Assembly (NCBI GenBank): GCA_900769075.1
Contig: CAAGFE010000121.1
Location: 1-11,148, forward strand
Reading direction: 5' to 3'
Source of the DNA: Clostridia bacterium
GTDB lineage: Bacteria; Bacillota; Clostridia; Christensenellales; Aristaeellaceae
Length of the DNA stretch: 11,148 nucleotides
A program made the translations under genes and the position numbers. Below are positions 1 through 8,141 of the stretch, piece by piece (position 1 is the stretch's first letter; each line of letters begins with the position of its first letter). Under the pieces are notes generated by a model. The model had not been told where the DNA came from. It made no database searches and saw only the letters and a program-made list of their open reading frames with translations.

Positions 1-6
1 GCGACA

Positions 7-61
7 GCAAATGCTTGCATTTGCCGAGCGTAGCCGTCACTGAGCATAGCTCAGTGATGGC
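7..61. repeat. Two consecutive hairpins at the left edge
   Basis: Two inverted repeats are directly visible. The first pairs 7-14 (GCAAATGC) with 17-24 (GCATTTGC), around a 2-nt centre. The second pairs 33-45 with 49-61 around the loop ATA, 13 bp with one G-T wobble, built on CACTGAGC/GCTCAGTG. They stand immediately outside the 54-bp repeat core at 66-119 and may be the outer part of the same repeat element. The window edge cuts the view, so the full element cannot be delimited. No reading frame with a recognisable product covers them. Confidence 0.6.
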
Positions 62-65
62 CGAT

Positions 66-119
66 CGACCAGTGACCGAGCGCATATCTCAAAAAAGTGG
101 CCTCTGGCCACTTTTTTGA
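66..119 (+). repeat. 54-bp repeat, left copy
   Basis: Positions 66-119 are identical, base for base, to the reverse complement of 11039-11092. The unit holds a unique arm (CGACCAGTGACCGAG) and a hairpin made of AAAAAAGTGGCC, TCT and GGCCACTTTTTT. In this copy the symmetry extends beyond the shared unit to give a 22-bp stem. The two copies sit in intergenic DNA, beyond the ends of groEL and of the MATE gene. This suggests a dispersed intergenic repeat that doubles as a terminator. No transposase is associated with it. Confidence 0.85.
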
Positions 120-127
120 GATATGCG
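81..127. terminator. 22-bp hairpin terminator downstream of groEL
   Basis: Arms 81-102 and 106-127 are perfectly complementary around the loop TCT. The stem contains an A6 tract on one side and a T6 tract on the other. Read on either strand, the inner GTGGCC/GGCCAC stem is followed by six T residues, so it should terminate in both directions. On the minus strand it follows the groEL stop codon and a second GC-rich hairpin at 127-149. It overlaps the left 54-bp repeat. Confidence 0.75.
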
Positions 128-149
128 GCCCTCCCGGAAGGGGAGGGCC
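127..149 (-). terminator. GC-rich hairpin after groEL
   Basis: GGCCCTCCC (127-135) pairs with GGGAGGGCC (141-149) around the loop GGAAG. It lies 26 bp beyond the groEL stop codon and directly before the larger hairpin at 81-127. It has no T-run of its own. It may stabilise the groEL mRNA 3' end, or act together with the next hairpin as a double terminator. Confidence 0.5.
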
Positions 150-175
150 CAGCATTGGATGCCTTGGGGATTTGC

Positions 176-1810
<1,635 letters not shown>

Positions 1811-1856
1811 AATCAAACACTCCTTCAATCAGATGATAGTGGAAACGGAACCGTGC

Positions 1857-2141
1857 TTACTCGACGATGGCGAGGATGTCGCTCTGGCGAACGATGATAA
1901 GCTCTTCGCCGTCGATCTTGACTTCGGTGCCGGCATACTTGGAATAGATGACCTTCTGGCCAACCTCCACCTGCATCGTGATGTCCTTGCCGTCCACATT
2001 GCCGCCGGGGCCGACAGCGATGACTTCCGCCATCTGGGGCTTTTCCTTGGCGGCGCTGGTCAGGATCAGGCCGGACTTGGTGGTTTCTTCTGCTTCTACA
2101 TTCTTGATGACAACACGGTCACCCAAGGGTTTCACGGTCAT
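1857..2141 (-). CDS. groES: Co-chaperonin GroES (Hsp10)
   Basis: This is the heptameric lid of the GroEL folding chamber. The product is 94 aa, typical length. It opens with MTVKPLGDRVVIK. The mobile loop (about residues 16-35) carries the hydrophobic LIL that docks on GroEL, and the end (EELIIVRQSDILAIVE) is typical of the family. The start is the ATG at 2141, preceded by AGGAGG with an 8-nt spacer. A longer in-frame opening upstream would swallow this ribosome binding site. It is the first gene of groES-groEL. The promoter and CIRCE operator lie directly upstream, so HrcA repression with heat-shock induction is expected, although hrcA itself is not in the window. Confidence 0.97.
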   Translation of the reverse strand: MTVKPLGDRVVIKNVEAEETTKSGLILTSAAKEKPQMAEVIAVGPGGNVDGKDITMQVEVGQKVIYSKYAGTEVKIDGEELIIVRQSDILAIVE

Positions 2142-2175
2142 GATGATTTCCTCCTGCTTTCGGTTCATGTTGCTT

Positions 2176-2202
2176 TTAGCACTCGACGGGGAGGAGTGCT
2201 AA
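2176..2202 (-). promoter_or_regulatory. CIRCE operator (HrcA binding site)
   Basis: TTAGCACTC (2176-2184), a 9-nt spacer and GAGTGCTAA (2194-2202) match the CIRCE consensus exactly in both arms and in spacing. It lies between the groES -10 box and the groES ribosome binding site, overlapping the likely transcript start region. This is the classic position for HrcA repression of groESL. The element is palindromic, and the strand given is that of the regulated genes. Confidence 0.97.
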
Positions 2203-2210
2203 CAATGCAT

Positions 2211-2238
2211 ATTATACGCCATTTCTTCCATACTTCAA
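2211..2238 (-). promoter_or_regulatory. groESL promoter (sigma-A type)
   Basis: On the minus strand, TTGAAG (2238-2233) and a perfect TATAAT (2216-2211) are separated by 16 bp. The start site would fall near 2204, at the edge of the CIRCE operator. Confidence 0.8.
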
Positions 2239-2310
2239 GAGGAACAAATGTTCTATTTTGAAAAAATATTTTCGCGGAAATCGGAAAAATGTGTGAAATG
2301 CGTCGGCCTC

Positions 2311-2339
2311 TGTCCAAACGGCGCAGGTTGTGCTATAAT
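2311..2339 (+). promoter_or_regulatory. mutY promoter (extended -10)
   Basis: A perfect TATAAT at 2334-2339 is preceded by TGC, an extended -10. The -35 region 17 bp upstream (TGTCCA, 2311-2316) is poor, as is common with an extended -10. The promoter is divergent from groESL, about 95 bp away, and does not overlap CIRCE. It is therefore unlikely to be under HrcA control. Confidence 0.65.
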
Positions 2340-2367
2340 GGGTCAAAAGTTTTTCCGGAGGATGACC

Positions 2368-3426
2368 ATGCCTGACCGCGCTGCTTCCCTGCTCCTTGCC
2401 TGGTATGACCGCCATGCCCGTTCGCTGCCCTGGCGGGGGATTCATGATCCCTACCGCACCTGGGTGTCGGAAACCATGCTCCAGCAGACCCGGGTGGAAA
2501 CTGTCCTGGGCTATTACGAGCGCTTCCTGAGCCGGTTTCCGACCCTGGCGGACCTTGCCGCAGCCCCGCAGGATGACGTGCTGAAAATGTGGGAAGGCCT
2601 GGGGTATTACAGCCGCGCCAGGAATCTGCACAGGGGCGCGCAGCAGGTGATGGCGGAATACGGCGGCACCATGCCCTCTGACGTGGAAGCGCTGCGGAAG
2701 ATCAGCGGCATCGGGCCGTATACCGCCGGGGCCATCGCCAGCATCGCCTTTGACCGGCCCGTCCCCGCGGTGGACGGCAATGTCATCCGCGTGGTGAGCC
2801 GCCTTCGGGGCATCCGTGAGAACGTGGGCATTCCCTCCGTCCGCCGCCGGCTGGAAGGGGAGGCCGCTGCGCTGGTTCCGGCAGTTCGCCCGGGGGATTT
2901 CAACCAGGCGGTGATGGATTTGGGCGCGACGGTCTGCGTGCCGGGCACGCCCTCCTGCGAGCGCTGCCCACTGCAGGCGGAATGCGACGCTTTTGCCGCC
3001 GGGGACGCGGAGGACTTGCCCGTCCTGCCCCGCAAGAATCCGCCCAGGGTGCTGGACTATGCCCTGTGCCTCATTTTCAGCGGCGATCGCGTGCTGATGT
3101 GCCAGCGGACGGAAGCGCTGCTCCACGGCCTGTGGGTTTTTCCGATGACGGAAGGTACGCCGACCCTGCGCCAGCTGCCTGCGGCGGTCAAAAAGCTGAC
3201 CCGCCTTCCCGTCACCGGCGTGCAGGACGCGGGCACGGCAAAGCATGTTTTCACCCACCAGATCTGGCAGATGCAGCTCTACACCATGTCCGCCGCGGCC
3301 GATGCACAGGCGCCCGCCGGATACCGCTTCGTCCCGGTGGAGGAAATGGACACCCTCGCCATACCAACGGCAGTGAAAGCGGCGGTGAAGGTCGCAAGGC
3401 AGCGTTTGGAATCACTTTCAGTTTGA
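2368..3426 (+). CDS. mutY: A/G-specific adenine DNA glycosylase MutY
   Basis: MutY removes adenine mispaired with 8-oxoguanine or guanine in base excision repair. The product is 352 aa, the usual length. The catalytic Glu is E35 in TWVSETMLQQT. The helix-hairpin-helix is KISGIGPYTAGAIAS (111-125), followed by the catalytic Asp D136 in AVDGNVIRV. The 4Fe-4S cluster ligands C190-x6-C197-x2-C200-x5-C206 are all present. A C-terminal NUDIX-like 8-oxoG recognition domain (about 228-350) contains HVFTH at 293-297. The start at 2368 follows GGAGG with a 6-nt spacer. The frame is open further upstream, but the ATG at 2362 abuts the ribosome binding site and the longer form precedes the promoter. The gene is divergent from groESL, and its stop codon overlaps the -35 box of the next gene. 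Confidence 0.96.
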   Translation: MPDRAASLLLAWYDRHARSLPWRGIHDPYRTWVSETMLQQTRVETVLGYYERFLSRFPTLADLAAAPQDDVLKMWEGLGYYSRARNLHRGAQQVMAEYGGTMPSDVEALRKISGIGPYTAGAIASIAFDRPVPAVDGNVIRVVSRLRGIRENVGIPSVRRRLEGEAAALVPAVRPGDFNQAVMDLGATVCVPGTPSCERCPLQAECDAFAAGDAEDLPVLPRKNPPRVLDYALCLIFSGDRVLMCQRTEALLHGLWVFPMTEGTPTLRQLPAAVKKLTRLPVTGVQDAGTAKHVFTHQIWQMQLYTMSAAADAQAPAGYRFVPVEEMDTLAIPTAVKAAVKVARQRLESLSV

Positions 3427-3451
3427 CAGATCAGGAAGATTCTGCTATGAT
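3423..3451 (+). promoter_or_regulatory. Strong promoter of the phosphoribosyltransferase-like gene
   Basis: A perfect TTGACA (3423-3428) is separated by exactly 17 bp from TATGAT (3446-3451), which is preceded by TGC. The -35 box overlaps the TGA stop of mutY (3424-3426). This gives a near-consensus promoter with about a 35-nt leader before the ATG at 3493. The heptamer ATTCAAT occurs twice in that leader (3458-3464 and 3472-3478). Confidence 0.88.
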
Positions 3452-3492
3452 ATATGCATTCAATCCTGATAATTCAATAAGGAGAGATTGTG

Positions 3493-4140
3493 ATGGCAAT
3501 TCGTCTGTATGAAACCCGTACAAATAATTCCAATGTTCCGCTGCGCGTGGCCATGGGCCATTTTGCGACCAGTCACAGCCATATCAACTACTATATTGAC
3601 CTGACGATGACCAAGCATCGCCTGTCCGAGGCCAAGGAGGTCGCCGCCCAGCTGTGCGATCGCATCAGCCCCACCACCGTTATTGACACCATCCTCTGCC
3701 TGGACGGCACGGAGGTCATCGCCGCCTGCATGGCCAGTGAGCTGACCCGCCGCGGCTTTGCCACCTACAATGCCCACAAAACCATCTATGTCGTGACGCC
3801 GGAGCACACCACCGGCTCCCAGCTGATCTTCCGCGACAATTCCGCGCCCATGGTGGTCGGCAAGAATGTGCTGATCCTGGCCGCTTCTGTCACCACGGGC
3901 TATACCGTGCAGGCCGCGCTGGACGCCATCCGCTATTACAGCGGCAAGCCCGCCGGCATCTGCGCGATCTTCACCTGCGTGGATTCCTGCGAAGCCTTTG
4001 AGATCAACTCCGTGTTCACCATGAAGAATGACCTGCCGGAATACAAGAGCATGCCCTCCCATGAGTGCCCGATGTGCGCGGCCCAGCGCCGTCTGGACGC
4101 GATGGTCAATGCCTTCGGCGTATCCTCCTTCGGCATCTGA
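3493..4140 (+). CDS. Phosphoribosyltransferase-like protein with an altered PRPP loop
   Basis: The product (215 aa) resembles proteins often annotated as orotate phosphoribosyltransferase-like in Clostridia. The type I PRTase core is suggested by VIDTILCLDGTEVIAACMA (63-81) and by a PRPP-loop-like strand and turn, VLILAASVTTGYTVQAAL (126-143). In active type I PRTases the turn is normally preceded by two acidic residues (as in VDDVxTTG). Here those places are Ala-Ala, so catalysis cannot be assumed. The C-terminal part has a Cys pair, ECPMC (C192, C195), that could hold a metal. The start ATG at 3493 has AAGGAG 8 nt upstream; a GTG one codon earlier is less well spaced. It is a single-gene unit with its own strong promoter and its own terminator. 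There are no membrane segments. The substrate and the true function are unknown. Confidence 0.72.
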   Translation: MAIRLYETRTNNSNVPLRVAMGHFATSHSHINYYIDLTMTKHRLSEAKEVAAQLCDRISPTTVIDTILCLDGTEVIAACMASELTRRGFATYNAHKTIYVVTPEHTTGSQLIFRDNSAPMVVGKNVLILAASVTTGYTVQAALDAIRYYSGKPAGICAIFTCVDSCEAFEINSVFTMKNDLPEYKSMPSHECPMCAAQRRLDAMVNAFGVSSFGI

Positions 4141-4144
4141 GCGA

Positions 4145-4183
4145 ATAAAGATAACCACCCGTTTGACGGGTGGTTATCTTTAT
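4145..4183. terminator. Bidirectional terminator between convergent genes
   Basis: Arms 4145-4162 and 4166-4183 are perfectly complementary (18 bp) around TTG. The core is ACCACCCG/CGGGTGGT, flanked by A/T-rich ends that give a U-rich tail in either direction. It lies 5 bp after the stop of the phosphoribosyltransferase-like gene and about 10 bp from the stop of the acetyltransferase frame running the opposite way. Confidence 0.9.
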
Positions 4184-4193
4184 GTCAGGGCTT

Positions 4194-4748
4194 TCAGCGG
4201 TCGGGACGTTCGCTCTTCAGCAGCGCATACCAGCTGGCGTCGCAAATGCCCTGGTTGTTCCAGTCGGATTGGCGCAGCGTTCCTTCGCAGCGCATGCCGC
4301 ATTTACGCATCACGCCGCCGGAGTGGGGATTGCGCGGATCGTGGCGGGATTCGATGCGCTGATAGCCAACCTCGTCAAACAGGAAGTCCATCACCGCCCG
4401 CAGCGCCTCGGACATGATGCCCATGTGCCACCAGTTCCGCCCGAGGCAGTAGCCGATATGTGCCGCCCCGGCCCGGTCATTGTGACTCACCACCGCAATG
4501 CTGCCGATGGCGTGCCCGTCCCATTCGATGGCCCACTGGTAAAAATCCTGCTCAGCATAGTGCTTCACCCAGTCCGCCAGGACGAAGAGGCTCACGTCGA
4601 CGCTGCTGTGGGCGGGCCAGGTCAGGTATTTTGTCACCTCCGGGTCGGAGGCCCAGTTGGTGAACATATCCTGCGCGTCCTCTTCCCGGAAGGCGCGGAG
4701 CGTTAATCGTGGGGTGGTCAGGGTCTACGTGCCCCTGTGATTCAGCAT
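4194..4748 (-). pseudogene. GNAT acetyltransferase (RimJ/RimL type) interrupted by an in-frame TAG
   Basis: The frame encodes a GNAT N-acyltransferase of the RimJ/RimL-like group, with acetyl-CoA as donor and substrate unknown. The conserved core includes DPEVTKYLTWP, IGYCLGRNWWHMGIMSEALRA... (the acetyl-CoA loop) and NPHSGGVMRKCGM. The natural start is the ATG at 4748, with AAGGAGGAG about 7 nt upstream, giving MLNHRGT, then TAG (4727-4725), then TLTTPRLTLRAFREEDAQDM. The residues after TAG fit the family's N-terminal strand (TPRLxLR), so the reading frame is intact apart from this one codon. CAG or AAG would restore it by one base change. The only conventional in-frame start after TAG is the ATG at 4667, giving 157 aa. 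It lacks the first beta-strand and has no good ribosome binding site. The stop is TGA. A pseudogene is the simplest reading; amber read-through or sequence error are alternatives. Confidence 0.75.
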
Positions 4749-4765
4749 GGTATCTCCTCCTTGTG

Positions 4766-4797
4766 AAAAAACACGCACGGAAAGTCCTTCCCGTGCG
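4766..4797 (-). terminator. Terminator after plsY
   Basis: On the minus strand, arms 4797-4788 and 4783-4774 form a 10-bp stem (CGCACGGGAA with TTTCCGTGCG, one G-T wobble) around GGAC. A T6 run follows at 4771-4766. It starts 8 bp after the plsY stop, ends the DUF512-der-plsY unit, and lies upstream of the acetyltransferase ribosome binding site. Confidence 0.88.
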
Positions 4798-4805
4798 CAG
4801 AAGCA

Positions 4806-5411
4806 TCAAGCCTTCTTCCTGAAGCTGAGCTTGTTTTCCTTCCCCCGGAGCAGCCGCCCGATGTTGGCGTGGTGGCGGGCAATCAGCAGTCCGGCAATCA
4901 GCAGCGCCCAGAGGATCACCGGCCAGCTGCCCCAGTGGGTGATGATGACCAGCAGGGCGAAGAGGGCGCTCAGGAGGATGGAGCCCAGGGAAACATACCG
5001 GGTGGCGGCGATGACGATGATGGCCACCACATAGCAGATCACCGCGGGCACGGGGAAGGTCATCAGCATGACCGCCAGGGTGGAGGCCACGCCCTTGCCG
5101 CCCTTGAACTGGAAGAAGCAGGGCCAGTTGTGACCGATCACCACGGCGAGGCCCGCGACCATCGCGCCGTTCAGGCCCATCCAGACCCGCCCGATGATGC
5201 AGGCGATGAGCGCCTTGAGAATATCCAGGACGAAAACCAGCAGCCCGAGCTTCACGCCCATGACCCGCAGGGCGTTGGTCGCGCCGGTGTTTTTGCTGCC
5301 GACCTCGCGGAGGTTCGGCCCGCCCGCCAGCTTCGATACGATCATGCCGAAGGAAACGCTGCCCAGCAGATAGGCAATCACCGCAATGACGATATATGGA
5401 ATGCAATTCAT
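4806..5411 (-). CDS. plsY: Acyl-phosphate:glycerol-3-phosphate acyltransferase PlsY
   Basis: This is an integral membrane enzyme that moves an acyl group from acyl-phosphate (made by PlsX) to glycerol-3-phosphate, forming lysophosphatidic acid. The product is 201 aa, the usual length, with an N-terminal membrane helix (about 4-24) and several more hydrophobic segments. All three conserved cytosolic motifs are visible: GSKNTGATNALR (38-49), GHNWPCFFQFKGGKGVAS (93-110) and HHANIGRLLRGKE (180-192). The tail is basic. Two starts are possible. The ATG at 5420 almost touches the AAGGAAGG sequence, whereas the ATG at 5411 has a 9-nt spacer and is preferred. The gap to the der stop is 15 bp, so the two genes are co-transcribed and probably translationally coupled. 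A terminator follows. Confidence 0.95.
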   Translation of the reverse strand: MNCIPYIVIAVIAYLLGSVSFGMIVSKLAGGPNLREVGSKNTGATNALRVMGVKLGLLVFVLDILKALIACIIGRVWMGLNGAMVAGLAVVIGHNWPCFFQFKGGKGVASTLAVMLMTFPVPAVICYVVAIIVIAATRYVSLGSILLSALFALLVIITHWGSWPVILWALLIAGLLIARHHANIGRLLRGKENKLSFRKKA

Positions 5412-5426
5412 ACCATTCATCCTTCC

Positions 5427-6758
5427 TTAATGATCCTTCTTCTTCTCCCGCAGGATGAACTTGATGGGCGTGCCCGTGAAGTCGAACGTCTTGCGGAAAT
5501 AGTTTTCCAGATAGCGTTCGTAGGCGAAGTGCATGAGCGTTTCGTCGTTGACGAAGAGGATGAACAGGGGCGGACAGGTGCTCTGCTGGGTGATGTAGTA
5601 GATCTTCAGGCGGCGTCCGTTGGTGGCGGGGGGCTGAAGGTCGGCGGTGGCGTCGTTCAGCACATCGTTGAGGATGCCGGTGGGGATGCGCTTGGAGGCC
5701 TGGGCCCACACCTGATCCACCATGTCCATCACGGTGTGTACGCGCTGACCGGTCTTGGCGGAGAGGAACAGCACGGGGGAGTAATCCATGAACTTCAGGT
5801 CTTCCAGCACCTGCTTTTTGAAGGCCTCCAGGGTGCCGGTCTCCTTTTCGATCGCGTCCCACTTGTTGACCACCACGATCACCGCCTTGCCCTCCTCGCG
5901 GATCAGGCCGGCAATCTTGGTGTCCTGCTCGGTCACGCCGTCGTTCGCGTCGATGAGCAGCAGCGCCACGTCGCAGCGGCGGATGGCGGCGATGGAGCGC
6001 AGCACGCTGTAGCGCTCCAGGGATTCGTCCTCGATCTGGCTCTTGCGGCGGATGCCGGCGGTGTCGATGATGTTGTACTCCGTGCCGTTGACCTTGAATT
6101 TGGTGTCAATCGCGTCGCGGGTGGTGCCGGCGATGTCGGAAACCATCGTGCGCTCCTGGCCCAGGAGACGGTTCACCAGGGAGGATTTGCCCACGTTCGG
6201 GCGGCCGACGACCGCCAGCTGGAGGACATGGTTTTCCTCCTCCATTTCATCCTGGGAGGGCGGCGGCAGCTGCTGGCAGATGGCCTCCAGCAGATCGCCC
6301 AGGCCCATCATGTTTGCCGCGCTGATGGCGATGGGATCGCCCAGGCCCAGCTCATAAAATTCGTAGATGTTGTCCACCATGGAGATGTGGTCCACCTTGT
6401 TGATGACCAGGATCAGCGGCTTGTTGGTCTTGCGCAGGAGGTTCGCCACCTCCCGGTCATCGTCGGTCAGGCCATCGCGCCCGTCGGCGAAGAAGCAGAT
6501 CACGTCCGCCGTGTCCATGGCGATCTCGGCCTGGCGGCGCATCTGGGACAGGAGCACGTCCTCGCTCCGGGGGTCGATGCCGCCGGTGTCGATCATGGTG
6601 AAGCGGCGGTTCTGCCACTCCACGTCGGCATAGATGCGGTCGCGGGTCACGCCGGGGGTATCCTCGACGATGGAGATCCGCTTGCCGGTGATCCGGTTGA
6701 AAAAGGTGGATTTGCCAACGTTGGGACGGCCCACGATGGCAACCAAAGGTTTCGCCAT
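5427..6758 (-). CDS. der: Ribosome biogenesis GTPase Der (EngA)
   Basis: Der is an essential tandem-GTPase needed for maturation of the 50S ribosomal subunit. The product is 443 aa, normal length. GTPase domain 1 has GRPNVGKS (10-17), DTGG (57-60) and NKVD (120-123). Domain 2 has GRPNVGKS (185-192), DTAG (232-235) and NKWD (298-301). The C-terminal KH-like domain (about 355-440) contains LKIYYITQQSTCPPLFILFVN. The ATG at 6758 is chosen because GGAGG lies 8 nt upstream. An in-frame ATG at 6773 lies upstream of that ribosome binding site. der is the middle gene of the DUF512-der-plsY unit, 38 bp after the radical-SAM gene. Der and PlsY share no pathway, but I recognise this neighbourhood from Clostridia. 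Confidence 0.97.
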   Translation of the reverse strand: MAKPLVAIVGRPNVGKSTFFNRITGKRISIVEDTPGVTRDRIYADVEWQNRRFTMIDTGGIDPRSEDVLLSQMRRQAEIAMDTADVICFFADGRDGLTDDDREVANLLRKTNKPLILVINKVDHISMVDNIYEFYELGLGDPIAISAANMMGLGDLLEAICQQLPPPSQDEMEEENHVLQLAVVGRPNVGKSSLVNRLLGQERTMVSDIAGTTRDAIDTKFKVNGTEYNIIDTAGIRRKSQIEDESLERYSVLRSIAAIRRCDVALLLIDANDGVTEQDTKIAGLIREEGKAVIVVVNKWDAIEKETGTLEAFKKQVLEDLKFMDYSPVLFLSAKTGQRVHTVMDMVDQVWAQASKRIPTGILNDVLNDATADLQPPATNGRRLKIYYITQQSTCPPLFILFVNDETLMHFAYERYLENYFRKTFDFTGTPIKFILREKKKDH

Positions 6759-6796
6759 GCTTGTATCCTCCATTCAAATCGGCGTCTGGCTGAGCA

Positions 6797-8101
6797 TCAG
6801 TCCTGACAACCGGAGATCGCGCGCCAGAAGCCCTCGCCGGTGCTTTCGGTGATGCGAAGCGGTGCGGGCAGCGCCTTGCGCACGGCTTCGACGGACATAT
6901 CGTCCAGGAACAGATCGCCCTCCGCGCGGATCATGCTCCGCACGATGAGTATTTCGTCCGCCGCCACGTCGCGGCATTGTTCCACCAGATCGCCGCCCGT
7001 GATCAGCCCTGCGACCGTCACCGTTTCCCCGAAAAAGCGGTTGATGATGGGCCGCACCTCGACGGTCGTGCCCCGGGGGGCATACTTGTCCGCAAGCTGC
7101 TGCAGAAACGGCGCGACGGACGTGCCGGTGGCGATGCACAGCCTGCGGGGCGCGGTTTCTTCCACCGGGAAATCCTCCGCAGCATACTTCAGGTCTGTTT
7201 CAAACATCCGCAGCATGCCCACGCCGTTCTCAATCTGCGGATAGTCCTCGTATTCCTCGTCCTCGGGGAGGGGCAGCCCGGACAGGCAGTAGAACTCATC
7301 CGCCGGGAACACGAAGCGCGTCCCCATTTCCGCCAGGAATTTCTCCTGCAGGGGCCTGACGGATTCGATCAGCTCCGTGGCCATCTGCCTGTCATAGGGC
7401 TTGATGTAGGGGAGACCGTCGCGGAACCTGGTCAGCCCGATAGGCACCAGCGCGACGGACTGGGCCGCCGGGGCCAGCTCAGCCAGTTCCCGGATGGACT
7501 TCATCAGGATCTCGCCGTCGTTCCAGCCGGGGCAGAGCACGATCTGGCAGTGGAAGCGGATGCCGTGGGCTTTGAGCAGGCGCAGCTTGTCCATGATCTG
7601 CGCGGCCTGCGGGTTACGCAGCAGCTTCACGCGCATGTCCGGGTCGGTGCACTGGACGGAGATGAACAGCGGCGATACCCTGCGGCGGATGATGCGGTCC
7701 AGCTCAGCGTCGTCGATGTTGGTCATGGTGATATAATTGCCCATCATCAGGGAAAGGCGCCAGTCATCGTCCTTGACATAGAGGGTTTTGCGCATCCCCG
7801 GCGGCATCTGGTCGATGAAGCAGAAGATGCAGTGATTCCTGCAGGGGCGGGGAGAGGACACGATGGTCTGATCCAGCGTAATGCCCAGGGGTTCCCAGTC
7901 CTGCTTGCGGACGTGAACGGTTTCCTCCCGGCCGTCCTTCCGGCGGACGATCATATCGAAGCGGCGGTCTGCCGTCAGCGCCTGGTAATCGATCTGGTCG
8001 ATGATGGGTTCGCCGGCGATCGAGAGAAGCTGATCGCCCTCCCTGAGTCCCAGCCTGTCCGCGATGGAGCCGGGCTGCACATGGGTGATGGCAGTGGGCA
8101 T
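6797..8101 (-). CDS. DUF512 radical-SAM/PDZ protein of unknown function
   Basis: The product is 434 aa. An N-terminal PDZ-like module (about 1-65) begins ITHVQPGSIADRLGLREGDQLLSIAG. A radical-SAM-type iron-sulfur motif follows, CRNHCIFC (C87-x3-C91-x2-C94), continuing into FIDQMPPGMRKTLYVKDDDW. A TIM-barrel-like middle contains GNYITMTN. The C-terminal DUF512 region includes RLCIATGTSVAPFL and a late ITGGDL segment. The Cys spacing fits a 4Fe-4S cluster binding S-adenosylmethionine, but the reaction and substrate of this family are not known to me. The start is the ATG at 8101, with AAGGAGG 7 nt upstream. The frame is open for 61 more codons upstream, but these span the promoter and leader and look non-coding. 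It is the first gene of the unit with der and plsY. Confidence 0.88.
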   Translation of the reverse strand: MPTAITHVQPGSIADRLGLREGDQLLSIAGEPIIDQIDYQALTADRRFDMIVRRKDGREETVHVRKQDWEPLGITLDQTIVSSPRPCRNHCIFCFIDQMPPGMRKTLYVKDDDWRLSLMMGNYITMTNIDDAELDRIIRRRVSPLFISVQCTDPDMRVKLLRNPQAAQIMDKLRLLKAHGIRFHCQIVLCPGWNDGEILMKSIRELAELAPAAQSVALVPIGLTRFRDGLPYIKPYDRQMATELIESVRPLQEKFLAEMGTRFVFPADEFYCLSGLPLPEDEEYEDYPQIENGVGMLRMFETDLKYAAEDFPVEETAPRRLCIATGTSVAPFLQQLADKYAPRGTTVEVRPIINRFFGETVTVAGLITGGDLVEQCRDVAADEILIVRSMIRAEGDLFLDDMSVEAVRKALPAPLRITESTGEGFWRAISGCQD

Positions 8102-8141
8102 GCTGCCGCCTCCTTCCCGAGTAAAAAAACAAAATAAACAG

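Noticed and set aside
2248..2367. 40-codon N-terminal extension of MutY containing two Cys (CVKC)
   Set aside because: It lies over the extended -10 promoter and upstream of GGAGG. MutY proteins begin close to the chosen ATG at 2368.
4869..6806. Long plus-strand open frame opposite plsY and der
   Set aside because: It is the antisense shadow of two well-supported genes. The residue composition is typical of a shadow frame, and there is no plausible domain.
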